A stretch of DNA of 23,418 bases. It comes from JBOGXB01 sp050694215 (lineage in GTDB: Bacteria > Actinomycetota > CADDZG01 > WHSQ01). The notes beneath the pieces are model-generated. The model was not told where the DNA came from, ran no database searches, and saw only the letters and a program-made list of their open reading frames with translations. Numbering within the stretch: the first letter of the stretch is position 1; each line of letters opens with the position of its first letter. Position numbers and translations under genes: made by a program. This document shows, piece by piece, positions 1 through 7,247 of this stretch. The stretch spans positions 1 through 23,418 of the forward strand of contig JBOGXB010000028.1 in assembly GCA_050694215.1 (NCBI GenBank). The letters run 5' to 3'.

Positions 1-1
1 C

Positions 2-211
2 GCGCTATACAGTCGGACCGAGCGCCGGCCCCTGACGTGCACGGTCGAGTGCTCTTCCTGTCGGGAGGAGACGAGGGTTTCCTACCTGGAGCTCGCCGCG
101 CTCATGTTCCCCGTGCACTTCCACCTTCCCCTCGTTCGCTATCACCATTCCTGGTTCAAGTGCCCTTCGTGCGGCAGACGGACCTGGGTAAGGTTGCACT
201 TGGATCGCTGA
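2..211 (+). CDS. Zinc-ribbon protein, C-terminal part (5' end outside window)
   Basis: An open frame enters from the left edge and ends at TGA 209-211, giving 69 residues with no usable start codon in the window. It has a cysteine cluster C-x3-C-x2-C (residues 13, 17 and 20 of the visible part) and a second pair in the motif CPSCGRRTW near the end, so it looks like a zinc-binding ribbon or rubredoxin-like fold. Between the cysteine pairs lies a hydrophobic and His-rich stretch. The paired CxxC knuckles and the typical CPSCGRR string make real coding likely although it lacks a start here. No specific function can be assigned. An ATG at 104 lies in frame but would delete the first knuckle, so I do not take it as the start. 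Confidence 0.55.
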   Translation, partial: ALYSRTERRPLTCTVECSSCREETRVSYLELAALMFPVHFHLPLVRYHHSWFKCPSCGRRTWVRLHLDR

Positions 212-300
212 GGAGGTCGGTTAGTCTGCCGACGGGCTGTCGTCACCAGCGAGACCCCCGACGGGCAATTACCACCACCAGAGAAAGGGGATGGAGGCCA

Positions 301-795
301 ATGGGCCGTAAGACCTCGAAGGACGTCGCGAGAGCGCGCAAGGAGATCGGTAAGGCCGCGCAGAGCCTCCGCGCAGCCGGGAAGAAGTCGGCAGAGAGCG
401 CCTCGAGGACCGCACGGCAGGTTGCCAAGACGCGCGACGCGAAGGTTGCGAAGAAGCAGGCGAAGGTGGCCGGCAAAGCGGTTCAAGCAGCTGCGGAGGC
501 GGGCGCCGCTCTCGTCAAGACCGCCGTCAGAGCGGGTCAGCAGAGCGCCCGGGGTCTGTCCAAGACCAAGGAGGTAAAGAGACTCAGGCAAACGGCCAAG
601 AAGGCGGCCGGGGCCACGAAGAAGGCGGCGGGGTCGACGGGCAAATCGGCGCGCGAGCAGAGTGCCGTCGCAGTGAAGCAGGCGCGAGCATCGGGCGCCG
701 CAGCGGCGAAACGGGCCACCAAGAGCACATCGAAGACGAGCAAGAAGGTCCAGGCCGGCGCGAGCAGGGCGCGGGCGCGGAAGAAAGCCGGATAG
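301..795 (+). CDS. Lys/Ala-rich histone H1-like protein
   Basis: This 164-residue protein consists almost entirely of Lys, Ala, Arg, Ser, Gly and Thr, with many AKKAA- and KSTSKTSKK-like low-complexity runs. It is strongly basic, has no Cys or Trp, and has no visible folded domain. Such composition is known from bacterial H1-like proteins and from the tails of mycobacterial HupB, which bind DNA or RNA without specificity, so nucleoid compaction is the best inference. The frame stays open upstream to position 37, but composition changes abruptly at the ATG at 301, which has GGAGG (293-297) close upstream and AAAGGGG a little further away. I therefore start at 301. The gene is probably monocistronic. 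The homopolymer-like composition makes family assignment weak. Confidence 0.7.
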   Translation: MGRKTSKDVARARKEIGKAAQSLRAAGKKSAESASRTARQVAKTRDAKVAKKQAKVAGKAVQAAAEAGAALVKTAVRAGQQSARGLSKTKEVKRLRQTAKKAAGATKKAAGSTGKSAREQSAVAVKQARASGAAAAKRATKSTSKTSKKVQAGASRARARKKAG

Positions 796-800
796 TCCTC

Positions 801-810
801 ACCTATAGGT
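801..810. promoter_or_regulatory. 10-bp palindrome upstream of patatin gene
   Basis: ACCTATAGGT is a perfect palindrome 22 bases before the patatin ATG. It could be a small operator, or TATAGG within it could serve as a -10 element, but no convincing -35 box stands at the right distance. Low confidence. Confidence 0.2.
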
Positions 811-832
811 CGCTCTGGCCGATCATCTAGGT

Positions 833-1771
833 ATGACATCGCAGGGGCAACGCCCCCAGCCGTCGCGCGCTCAGTGGTTGCGCCGCCTCGCTCTGCGGCG
901 GCGGGACCGGGTGGGATTCGTCTTCTCCGGTGGAGGCCCTCTCGGCGCTCTTCAGGTCGGGGCGCTACATGCTCTCTTCGAACACGGGGTGAAGCCCGAT
1001 CTCGCTGTAGGGACGTCCGTCGGTGGGTTGAACGCGACGTGGCTCGCCTTCGACCCCACGCCGATGGGCGTTCACTCCCTCGAGGATCAGTGGCGGAACA
1101 TGAAGGAGGGTGACCTCTTCCCGGGCGGCCGGTTCAAGGCCTCGTGGGCCCGCATGTTCGTGCGCGGCAACAAGGTATTCGACAATACTGGTCTGCGCCG
1201 TTATGTCGAGAGCTCGCTGGGGAGTCCCCGGTTCGAGGACGCGGCGATCCCCTTGGGCATCACCGCGACCGAGCTGGATACGGGGGCCGAGGCCATCTTC
1301 ACGAGCGGGCCGGTGACCGAGCCGCTGATCGCTTCGGCGGCTATGCCCGGGATCTTCCCGCCCGTGGAGATCGAAGGCCGCCTGTATATCGACGGTGGCG
1401 TGTCGAACAACGTTCCGATCGCCCCCGCAGTGACGATGGGGGCGAGGACCCTCTACGTGATGAACGCGACTTCCCACAGCCGGCAGCGCAGGCCCCTTGT
1501 CCGGCCAATGGACTACCTCCTTCACTCCTTTACCCTGGCTCGCGCGCAGAGGCTCGTGCTCGAGCGAGTTCATTACGCGGACAAGGTGAAGCTCGTAATG
1601 CTTCCAACCGTGAGCCTCGACTTCTTCGTTCCTTTCGCCTCTCTCGAGCACACGTCCAAGTTGATCGATATTTCCTATGAGCAGACGCGCCGGTTCCTGT
1701 CCGGACGAACGGACGTGGTCGAAGAGGAGACCGGGGGAGGCACCGTCGAGGTCATCGCTCCCGCAACCTAG
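833..1771 (+). CDS. Patatin-like phospholipase (RssA-type)
   Basis: This 312-residue protein has all patatin hallmarks: the oxyanion loop GGGPLG (residues 33-38), the nucleophile elbow GTSVG (60-64, Ser62) and the DGG motif with the second dyad residue Asp187. Enzymes of this family use a Ser-Asp dyad to hydrolyse acyl chains from lipids. The bacterial RssA/YchK group is cytosolic or membrane-associated and its true substrates are mostly unknown. There is no signal peptide. The N terminus is Arg-rich (residues 16-26), which may aid membrane contact. The ATG at 833 lies just ahead of the first beta strand, so the start is natural. The next gene, glutamate dehydrogenase, follows after about 25 bases, but no functional link is evident. 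Confidence 0.9.
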   Translation: MTSQGQRPQPSRAQWLRRLALRRRDRVGFVFSGGGPLGALQVGALHALFEHGVKPDLAVGTSVGGLNATWLAFDPTPMGVHSLEDQWRNMKEGDLFPGGRFKASWARMFVRGNKVFDNTGLRRYVESSLGSPRFEDAAIPLGITATELDTGAEAIFTSGPVTEPLIASAAMPGIFPPVEIEGRLYIDGGVSNNVPIAPAVTMGARTLYVMNATSHSRQRRPLVRPMDYLLHSFTLARAQRLVLERVHYADKVKLVMLPTVSLDFFVPFASLEHTSKLIDISYEQTRRFLSGRTDVVEEETGGGTVEVIAPAT

Positions 1772-1796
1772 TGCCCGGGCCGGTTACGCTCGGAGC

Positions 1797-3113
1797 GTGG
1801 CGCGGACAGAGGAGAAGGGACCCGGCGCACCGGCTGGAGTGATCGGCGCTCCCACGCGTACCCGCGAGCCGTCCGACGAGATGACCCCGTTCGAGGCGGC
1901 AAGCTTCTTCTTCCATGAGTCGGCCGACAGGCTCGAGCTTGCGGACGAGAAACGCGAGGTTCTCGCGAGCTCCTATCGGGAGCTCGCCGTTCAGGTTCCG
2001 TTGCGGATGGACGACGGCCGTTTGGTCGTCTACCGCGGATACCGGGTGCAGCACAATGGCGCACGGGGCCCTTACAAGGGTGGTATCCGCTATCACGAGT
2101 CGGCCGACCTCGACGAGGTCCGTGCACTGGCCGCACTGATGACGTGGAAGAACGCGTTGATCGACGTGCCCTTCGGCGGAGCGAAGGGCGGGGTCCAATG
2201 TGAGCCCGGCGTCCTGTCGGGGTCGGAGCTGGAGCGGCTCACGCGGCGATTCACGGCGATGATCTCCTACATCATCGGAGTCAACCGCGACATTCCGGCC
2301 CCCGACATGGGGACGAATGCTCAGACGATGGCGTGGATGATGGACGCCTATGGGCAGAGGTACGGGTACACGCCGGGGATCGTCACCGGCAAACCTGTCG
2401 AGCTCGGCGGATCGCCGGGCCGCGAGGAAGCTACCGGACGCGGCGTGGTGATCTGTGCGCGCGAGGCCGCAAAGAGGCTCGGGCAGCAGTTCCGCGACGC
2501 CAGGATCGTCATCCAGGGCTTCGGCAACGTCGGGTACTGGGCCGCCAAGCTCGCCTCGGAGGCCGGTGCGCGGGTGGTCGCCGTATCAGACGTGGCCGGC
2601 GGCGCTTACAACCCCAAAGGTCTCGACGTCGACGCTGTCGCTCGGCACCTGAAGGAGCAGCTCTCCGTCACCTCGTATCCGGATGCGGATGCAGTCGAGA
2701 ACGACGAGCTGATCGAGCTCGAGTGCGACATCCTCGTTCCCGCAGCCATCCAAGGAGTGATCCACAGCGGCAACGCCGATCGCATCAAGGCCAGCCTGCT
2801 GGTTGAGGCGGCCAACGGGCCGACGAGCCCCGTTGCCGACCGGATGCTTCAGGAGCGCGGGATTACCGTTGTGCCCGACATCCTCGCCAATGCGGGTGGG
2901 GTGACGGTCTCCTACTTCGAGTGGGTTCAGAACATCCAGCAGTTCCGCTGGGATCTCGACCAGGTCAACTTCGAGCTCAAGAAGCGCATGACGAAAGCAA
3001 CTGAACAGGTCTTCACGCGCGCAGACGAGCAGAGCACGTCGCTCCGTGCTGCAGCCTTCGACCTGGCCGTCGGGCGCGTTGCTCGTGCCGCCGAGATCCG
3101 CGGATACTTCTAG
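1797..3113 (+). CDS. gdhA: Glutamate dehydrogenase (Glu/Leu/Phe/Val family)
   Basis: This enzyme interconverts glutamate and 2-oxoglutarate plus ammonia with NAD(P). The substrate domain shows GPYKGGIRYH, MTWKNA and PFGGAKGG, which carry the family's substrate-binding and catalytic lysines. A Rossmann domain follows with GFGNVG, then the C-terminal VSYFEWVQN. The frame is open further upstream but overlaps the patatin gene. Candidate starts are GTG 1797 (438 residues), GTG 1839 and ATG 1881 (410 residues). None has a well-spaced ribosome binding site; a strong AGAGGAGAAGGGA lies at 1809-1820. I list 1797, but 1881, directly before the conserved FEAA segment, is equally possible. It may feed glutamate from the nearby histidine pathway into the TCA cycle (inference). 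A ribosome binding site for the next gene overlaps its stop codon. Confidence 0.93.
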   Translation: MARTEEKGPGAPAGVIGAPTRTREPSDEMTPFEAASFFFHESADRLELADEKREVLASSYRELAVQVPLRMDDGRLVVYRGYRVQHNGARGPYKGGIRYHESADLDEVRALAALMTWKNALIDVPFGGAKGGVQCEPGVLSGSELERLTRRFTAMISYIIGVNRDIPAPDMGTNAQTMAWMMDAYGQRYGYTPGIVTGKPVELGGSPGREEATGRGVVICAREAAKRLGQQFRDARIVIQGFGNVGYWAAKLASEAGARVVAVSDVAGGAYNPKGLDVDAVARHLKEQLSVTSYPDADAVENDELIELECDILVPAAIQGVIHSGNADRIKASLLVEAANGPTSPVADRMLQERGITVVPDILANAGGVTVSYFEWVQNIQQFRWDLDQVNFELKKRMTKATEQVFTRADEQSTSLRAAAFDLAVGRVARAAEIRGYF

Positions 3114-3146
3114 GAGGACACAACCATCCCCGCTCGTGACGGCGAC

Positions 3147-4208
3147 GTGAGCCTCCCCAGAGGCTTGGTCGTTGCCGCGGCCTACAGCTGGCGCTTCCTG
3201 CTCGTCGTGGGGGCCGCCACGGTTCTGGTCTACGGTCTCGTGAAGCTGAGGCTGCTCGTCTTCCCGATCATCATCGCCCTGATGCTGGCGACGATCGTGG
3301 CTCCCCTCGCGGGGTGGCTGACGAAGCGGGGGATACCGAGGGGGCTGGCCTCCTTCACGGTGATCATCGGGGGCCTCCTCGCGCTCATCGGGCTCGTGGT
3401 CCTCGTGGCCCCCCTGGTTGCGGGGGAGGTCGACGAGCTGGGCAGCTCCTTCAAGGAGGGCGCGGACAGGATGCTTCGCTTCCTGGCCGAGGGACCGTTC
3501 GAGCTGAGTGAACAGGACATAGATCGCTACCTCGACCAAGCCGGCGAGCAGATAAGCCAGTCACGCGGGCAGATCGCGAGCGGAGTTGTAGCGGGGGCGA
3601 TCAAGTTGATCGAGGTGATCGCCGGGATCCTCCTGACGATCGTGCTCCTGTTCTTCTTCGTCAGGGACGGCGACAGGATGTACGGCTGGATCGAATCCCA
3701 GTTCCGCAACAAGAATCGCCTGCACGCGCGCGAGTTAGGCCTCAGATCCTGGGCCGTATTGCGTGCCTACGTCCGCGGAATCGCGATCATCGCCCTCTTC
3801 GACGGGGCAGTGATGGGGATCACGCTGCTCGTCATAGGCGCGCCACTCGTCGTGCCACTGGCACTCCTCACCTTCTTCGGAGCCTTCTTCCCGATAGTCG
3901 GCGCGGTCGTGGCGGGTGCCATAGCGGCGCTCGTAACCCTCGTCACGAGCGGGCTGACCGACGCCCTGGTCGTGACCGCGGTGACGATCGTGATCAACCA
4001 GTTGGAGGGCGACATCCTCCAACCCTTGGTGATGGGGAAATCCCTCAACCTCCATCCCGTCGCGATCCTGGTCGCGTTGACGGCTGGAGGCATCTTGGCG
4101 GGGGTGCCCGGAGCGTTCTTTTCCGTGCCGGTCGCGGCCGTGGCCGCGACGATCGGCAACTACCTCAAGTCCGCAGGCACCAACGAGCCGATGTCCGCCC
4201 CGGGCTGA
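3147..4208 (+). CDS. AI-2E family transporter (PerM/YdiK-like membrane protein)
   Basis: This 353-residue protein has the AI-2E/PerM layout: paired N-terminal membrane helices (about residues 10-60), a third helix near 70-93, an amphipathic extracytoplasmic segment, and a C-terminal helix bundle with glycine-rich FGAFFPIVGAVVAG and the motif NQLEGDILQPLVMGK. The family includes the AI-2 exporter TqsA and Na+/H+ antiporter-like proteins; the substrate here cannot be told. The GTG at 3147 is the first conventional start, but the strong AGGAGG (3112-3117) that overlaps the dehydrogenase stop is 29 bases away. It sits instead at ideal distance from an in-frame ATC at 3126, which would add seven residues. 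The gene is probably translated from the same transcript as the dehydrogenase. Confidence 0.9.
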   Translation: MSLPRGLVVAAAYSWRFLLVVGAATVLVYGLVKLRLLVFPIIIALMLATIVAPLAGWLTKRGIPRGLASFTVIIGGLLALIGLVVLVAPLVAGEVDELGSSFKEGADRMLRFLAEGPFELSEQDIDRYLDQAGEQISQSRGQIASGVVAGAIKLIEVIAGILLTIVLLFFFVRDGDRMYGWIESQFRNKNRLHARELGLRSWAVLRAYVRGIAIIALFDGAVMGITLLVIGAPLVVPLALLTFFGAFFPIVGAVVAGAIAALVTLVTSGLTDALVVTAVTIVINQLEGDILQPLVMGKSLNLHPVAILVALTAGGILAGVPGAFFSVPVAAVAATIGNYLKSAGTNEPMSAPG

Positions 4209-4282
4209 TCCCCACTCAGTACCCCGTTCAGGAAGCTACGGCCCCACGCTGCCGGTTCATCTTCGCCGGGCCCAGGCCCCGA

Positions 4283-4327
4283 GGTTTCCGTACGCGCGAC
4301 CCCACGGGTGCCGAAACTACGGAAACC
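4283..4327. repeat. Inverted repeat, 10-bp arms
   Basis: GGTTTCCGTA (4283-4292) and its exact reverse complement TACGGAAACC (4318-4327) are separated by 25 bases. No T-run follows on either strand, so it is not a typical terminator. GAAAC also occurs twice in the right half (4313-4317 and 4322-4326). Confidence 0.6.
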
Positions 4328-4359
4328 ACGAGAGCGCGCAGAATTATTTCTCCGCGATT

Positions 4360-4373
4360 CGGGCATATGCCCG
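4360..4373. repeat. 14-bp perfect palindrome
   Basis: CGGGCATATGCCCG is fully self-complementary and lies in a locally AT-richer stretch of the intergenic region. It could be a binding site for a dimeric regulator. No gene starts within 300 bases of it, so its target is unclear. Confidence 0.5.
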
Positions 4374-4460
4374 CGTTTGGGCAGGTCAACCCTCATTTCC
4401 TGGATTGATATGGGCAGGACTGGGAACAAGGAAGGCGAATCAACACCGCGGCGATAGCAA

Positions 4461-4703
4461 TTGGACTCCCGAGGCCGAGCGAGAAAGGTGACGAACGAGA
4501 TGGACGGGCAGAGGTCCTGCGCATGGATGTCCGGGCCACCGAACTCGCAACTGAAGGTCTCGTCGGCCAAGTGGTGGTTCGCCATCTCCCACAACGTCCT
4601 CGTCAATGATTACAGGCGGCAGGTAAGGGTGAAGCGCCGCCCGGCATCGCACTGCGATCGCCTCCCGACGTTCTTCTCTCCACTCACGCGACGCACCATA
4701 TAG
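4461..4703 (+). pseudogene. Possible ECF sigma-factor region 2 remnant
   Basis: A short open frame of 80 codons with a TTG start contains SSAKWWFAISHNVLVNDYRR (about codons 34-53). This resembles the end of sigma-70 region 2 in ECF sigma factors, where strings such as AWLFxIAxNxxxDxxRR are usual. No upstream region 2.1-2.2 and no downstream region 4 could be read in any frame, so if the resemblance is real this is a decayed fragment. It could equally be chance. An in-frame TAG lies directly before it at 4455-4457. Confidence 0.2.
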
Positions 4704-4753
4704 AAGGACCTTCCTCACTCTAGGATGACCCCCTTCACTCGGAAGGGGGTTTT
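4703..4753 (+). promoter_or_regulatory. Hairpin leader sequestering the dodecin ribosome binding site
   Basis: ACCCCCTT (4728-4735) pairs with AAGGGGGT (4743-4750) around a 7-base loop and is followed by TTT, which has the form of an intrinsic terminator. Its right arm is the only purine-rich Shine-Dalgarno candidate (GGGGG, 4745-4749) for the dodecin ATG at 4756. An alternative helix is possible: CCTTCC (4709-4714) can pair with GGAAGG (4741-4746), which excludes the first hairpin, and GAAGG (4703-4707) can pair with CCTTC (4709-4713 or 4732-4736). The layout resembles an attenuator or translational switch. This is read from base pairing only. Confidence 0.45.
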
Positions 4754-4755
4754 CC

Positions 4756-4965
4756 ATGTCCGTCGAGAAATCGATCGATCTATCGGCCACCGGGTCGACG
4801 ATCGACGAGGCCGTAAAGCAGGCCATCCACCGGGCGAGCCTCACGATCCAGGGCCTCACGACTTTCGAGGTGCGGAGCATCCAGGGCACGGTGGAGGACG
4901 GAGAGGTCGCCTACAAGGTGCTGGTTCGAGTCTGGTTCGTAGTCAAAGAGCGCGTCCACGAGTAA
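4756..4965 (+). CDS. Dodecin family flavin-binding protein
   Basis: This 69-residue protein matches dodecin in length and pattern: GSTIDEAVKQAIHRAS as the first helix, LTTFEV as the strand after it, and a closing strand AYKVLVRVWFVVKE. Dodecins form hollow dodecamers that bind flavins or coenzyme A and are thought to store or buffer FMN/riboflavin in the cytosol. The usual Trp of the aromatic flavin sandwich (xxWFEV in many members) is Thr-Thr-Phe here, so ligand choice may differ. The ATG at 4756 gives the standard N terminus. The stop codon TAA directly abuts the GTG of the metallo-hydrolase gene, so the two are probably translationally coupled, and HutI follows in the same operon. Confidence 0.9.
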   Translation: MSVEKSIDLSATGSTIDEAVKQAIHRASLTIQGLTTFEVRSIQGTVEDGEVAYKVLVRVWFVVKERVHE

Positions 4966-5997
4966 GTGTCCCGCCTTCTCGAGCATCGCCGGCGAGAACC
5001 CGCGCCCGATGTCTTCAGACTGATCCTCCCGCTGCCCTTCCCGGGGTTGGATCGGGTCAACGTCTATCTCCTCAAGGACGAGGAGACGACGACGCTCGTC
5101 GATTGCGGGATCTACTTCCCCGACCCGGACCGAGATCACGGATGGGATGAGCTCGTGGCCGGTCTCGAAGCGGCCGGCGCCACGCCTGGGGACGTGAAGC
5201 GGCTCGTCGTCACGCACCCGCACATAGATCACTACGGGATGGCAGGGCGGTTCGTTCGGGAAACCGGATGCGAGCTTTGGATGCACGAGGCCTCCACCGG
5301 CGATCTGGACCTGTACAGAGACCCCGACACGACGAGGCACCATCTGCGTGAGATGTTGAAGGACCACGGGGTGCAACGAGAGGAGCTGGACGAGCTGACG
5401 TCGTATGAAGACTGGCGTGCGTTCGTGAGCGAGGTCGTAGAGCCGACAACCCCCCTACGAGGTGGGGAGAAGCTCGAAGCCGCCCGGCGGGTATGGGAGA
5501 TCGTGCACACACCGGGGCACTCCGCTGCCCACGTCTGCCTGTTCGACGCGACGGAACGCATCCTCATCGCCGGCGACCATCTGCTGCCGACCATCACCCC
5601 CCACATCGACTTCAGACGGGGCGAGGGGGATCCGCTCGGCGAGTTCCTCGACTCGTTGCACAAGGTTGAGGAGCTCGCTCCGGCTCTCGTGCTTCCGGGC
5701 CATGGACATCCGTTCGAGGATGGAGCGGAGAGGGCTCGGGTCGTCTCCAGGCACCACGACCGCAGGCTGGGAGCAATCACTCAGGTGATTCGTAAGAAGG
5801 CCCGTACCGCGGATCAGATAACCGACGAGATCTTCGGGACGGAGTTGCTCAACTTCCAGAGGCGGCTCGCTCTCGGCGAGGCGCTCGCCCATCTCGCTTA
5901 CCTGCGCCGGAGGGGAGAGGTCGAGCGCCTCGAGGCGGAGGACGGCACGTTCGTCTACCGCAAGGCGAGGAGACCTCACCAGGTGGAGGAGGAATGA
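4966..5997 (+). CDS. Metallo-beta-lactamase fold hydrolase with C-terminal winged helix
   Basis: This 343-residue protein has the metal-binding motif THPHIDH (residues 83-89), a later His in TPGHS (His185), Asp204 in AGDH and His246 in PGHGHP, which completes a binuclear zinc site of the glyoxalase II/LACTB2 type. The last 80 residues, with RRLALGEALAHLAYLRRRG, look like the winged-helix tail found in such hydrolases. Substrates in this group are thioesters, lactones or nucleic acids; none can be chosen from sequence. The GTG at 4966 follows the dodecin stop without a gap, and the 3' end overlaps HutI in an ATGA junction. Placement before HutI could suggest a ring-opening or side-product role in histidine breakdown, but that is inference only. 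Confidence 0.88.
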   Translation: MSRLLEHRRREPAPDVFRLILPLPFPGLDRVNVYLLKDEETTTLVDCGIYFPDPDRDHGWDELVAGLEAAGATPGDVKRLVVTHPHIDHYGMAGRFVRETGCELWMHEASTGDLDLYRDPDTTRHHLREMLKDHGVQREELDELTSYEDWRAFVSEVVEPTTPLRGGEKLEAARRVWEIVHTPGHSAAHVCLFDATERILIAGDHLLPTITPHIDFRRGEGDPLGEFLDSLHKVEELAPALVLPGHGHPFEDGAERARVVSRHHDRRLGAITQVIRKKARTADQITDEIFGTELLNFQRRLALGEALAHLAYLRRRGEVERLEAEDGTFVYRKARRPHQVEEE

Positions 5998-7235
5998 CGT
6001 CGCTGGCGCTTCGCGACGCGGCGACGTTGATCCCCTTCTCCGGCGACGGACCGGTTCGGGGAGACGGTTTCGAGGACATCACGGTCCTCCACAACACCTC
6101 GATGGCCTGCGAGGGCGACCGGATCGAGTCGGTGGGGGAGACGACCGCTGCGGTCATCGAGTTCGATGCGACGGGCTGCACGATCGTGCCGGGTTTCGTG
6201 GACTGTCACACGCACATCCCGTTCTATGGGTGGCGCGCCGACGAGGACGCGGCCCGTCTCACGGGCGTGCGGTACGAAGACCTGCACCACGGCGAGGGAG
6301 GCATCTACCGATCGGCTCGCATGGTGGCGCAGGCAACCGATGCCGAGGTTCTTGCCTTCTCGGATCGCCTGGTCCTCGCGATGCTGAGGTCGGGTACGAC
6401 GACATTCGAGATGAAGTCCGGCTACGGATTGTCGGTGGACGCGGAGCTGCGCCAGCTTCGCCTTGCGCGCGAGCTCTCGTCGAGGGTCCCACAGCATGTC
6501 GAGGTGACGTGCCTCGCGGCGCACGCGGTTCCCAAGGGGAAGTCGCAGGGCGAATGGATCGGTGAAGCCGACGAGCTCCTGGGGCGCGCGGTCCGGGAAG
6601 GCCTCGTTTCTGCGTGCGACGTGTACGTCGAGTCGATCGCGTTCTCGCTCGAGCACGCCGCCCGCCTTGCGAAGACGAGCGAGTCTTTGGGCCTGCGGAT
6701 GAGGGTCCATGCGGATCAGCTCGCCGACAGCCAGACAGGGGCCTTCGCTGCACGATCGGGTTTCACTTCGGCCGACCACCTCAACCACACCTCGCTTGAT
6801 GCCGTGGGCGACCTGGCCGCGTCCGATACCGCGGCGGTTCTGCTTCCCGGCGCCACCTTTACACTGCGGCAGAGCAAGAAGCCTCCCGCACGCGACATGA
6901 TCGAGGCGGGTGCGATCGTGGCGCTGGGAACCGACCTGAACCCGGGGACCTCGCCGATCCACTCCATGCCCTTTGTGATGGCTCTCGCCTGTCGTCTGTA
7001 CGGGTTGCGCCCGTTGGAGGCCCTCGCCGCGGCGACGGTCAACTCCGCACACGTGTTGGGCCTTGGTCGGGAGGTGGGGCGTCTCCAGCCCGGCTACCGC
7101 GCGGATGCCGTCGTCCTCGACATGCCCGATCTCGGGCATCTCACCTACCGTCCGGACGCCGATCACGTCCTCGCGGTCGTCTGTGCCGGAGAGCTCACCT
7201 ACGTCTCGCCGCGCGCAGAGAGTCGATCGAACTAG
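5994..7235 (+). CDS. hutI: Imidazolonepropionase
   Basis: HutI opens the ring of 4-imidazolone-5-propionate to give N-formimino-L-glutamate, the third step of histidine catabolism. The 413-residue protein has the amidohydrolase metal motif DCHTHIPF (His72, His74), the HutI-typical EMKSGYGLS (residues 139-147), AHAVPKGK, His239 in RVHADQ, His262 in SADHLNH and Asp314 in LGTDLNPG. The ATG overlaps the preceding gene's TGA by four bases and has GGAGGAGGA directly upstream, a strong ribosome binding site. The gene ends 12 bases from the convergent VWA gene. It is separated from hutH and hutU, which lie on the other strand, so expression of the pathway needs at least three promoters. Confidence 0.96.
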   Translation: MTSLALRDAATLIPFSGDGPVRGDGFEDITVLHNTSMACEGDRIESVGETTAAVIEFDATGCTIVPGFVDCHTHIPFYGWRADEDAARLTGVRYEDLHHGEGGIYRSARMVAQATDAEVLAFSDRLVLAMLRSGTTTFEMKSGYGLSVDAELRQLRLARELSSRVPQHVEVTCLAAHAVPKGKSQGEWIGEADELLGRAVREGLVSACDVYVESIAFSLEHAARLAKTSESLGLRMRVHADQLADSQTGAFAARSGFTSADHLNHTSLDAVGDLAASDTAAVLLPGATFTLRQSKKPPARDMIEAGAIVALGTDLNPGTSPIHSMPFVMALACRLYGLRPLEALAAATVNSAHVLGLGREVGRLQPGYRADAVVLDMPDLGHLTYRPDADHVLAVVCAGELTYVSPRAESRSN

Positions 7236-7247
7236 TGGGTCCACCCT

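Larger units (their letters stand above)
4209..4755. other. Long intergenic region with inverted repeats
   Basis: About 545 bases separate the transporter from dodecin. The stretch is visibly less GC-rich in places (for example around 4340-4360 and 4405-4460) and has no convincing intact gene on either strand. It contains a 10-bp inverted repeat, a 14-bp palindrome, a weak sigma-factor-like fragment and the hairpin leader of dodecin, each listed separately. Confidence 0.6.

Noticed and set aside
291..311. Six-codon upstream frame overlapping the start of the H1-like gene
   Set aside because: Its ATG directly abuts the purine tract, leaving no SD spacing; likely chance.
301..795. Tandem DNA repeat
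   Set aside because: The protein is repetitive in composition, but the DNA shows no regular repeat unit.
1677..1796. N-terminal extension of the glutamate dehydrogenase frame
   Set aside because: It overlaps the patatin gene, reads as non-family sequence, and three better starts lie downstream.
2586..3539. - strand open frame spanning glutamate dehydrogenase and the transporter
   Set aside because: Antisense to two well-supported genes; the translation is low-complexity and charged.
5976..7244. Long - strand open frame opposite hutI (422 codons)
   Set aside because: Shadow of hutI caused by GC-rich codon bias; no motifs, and hutI is unambiguous.
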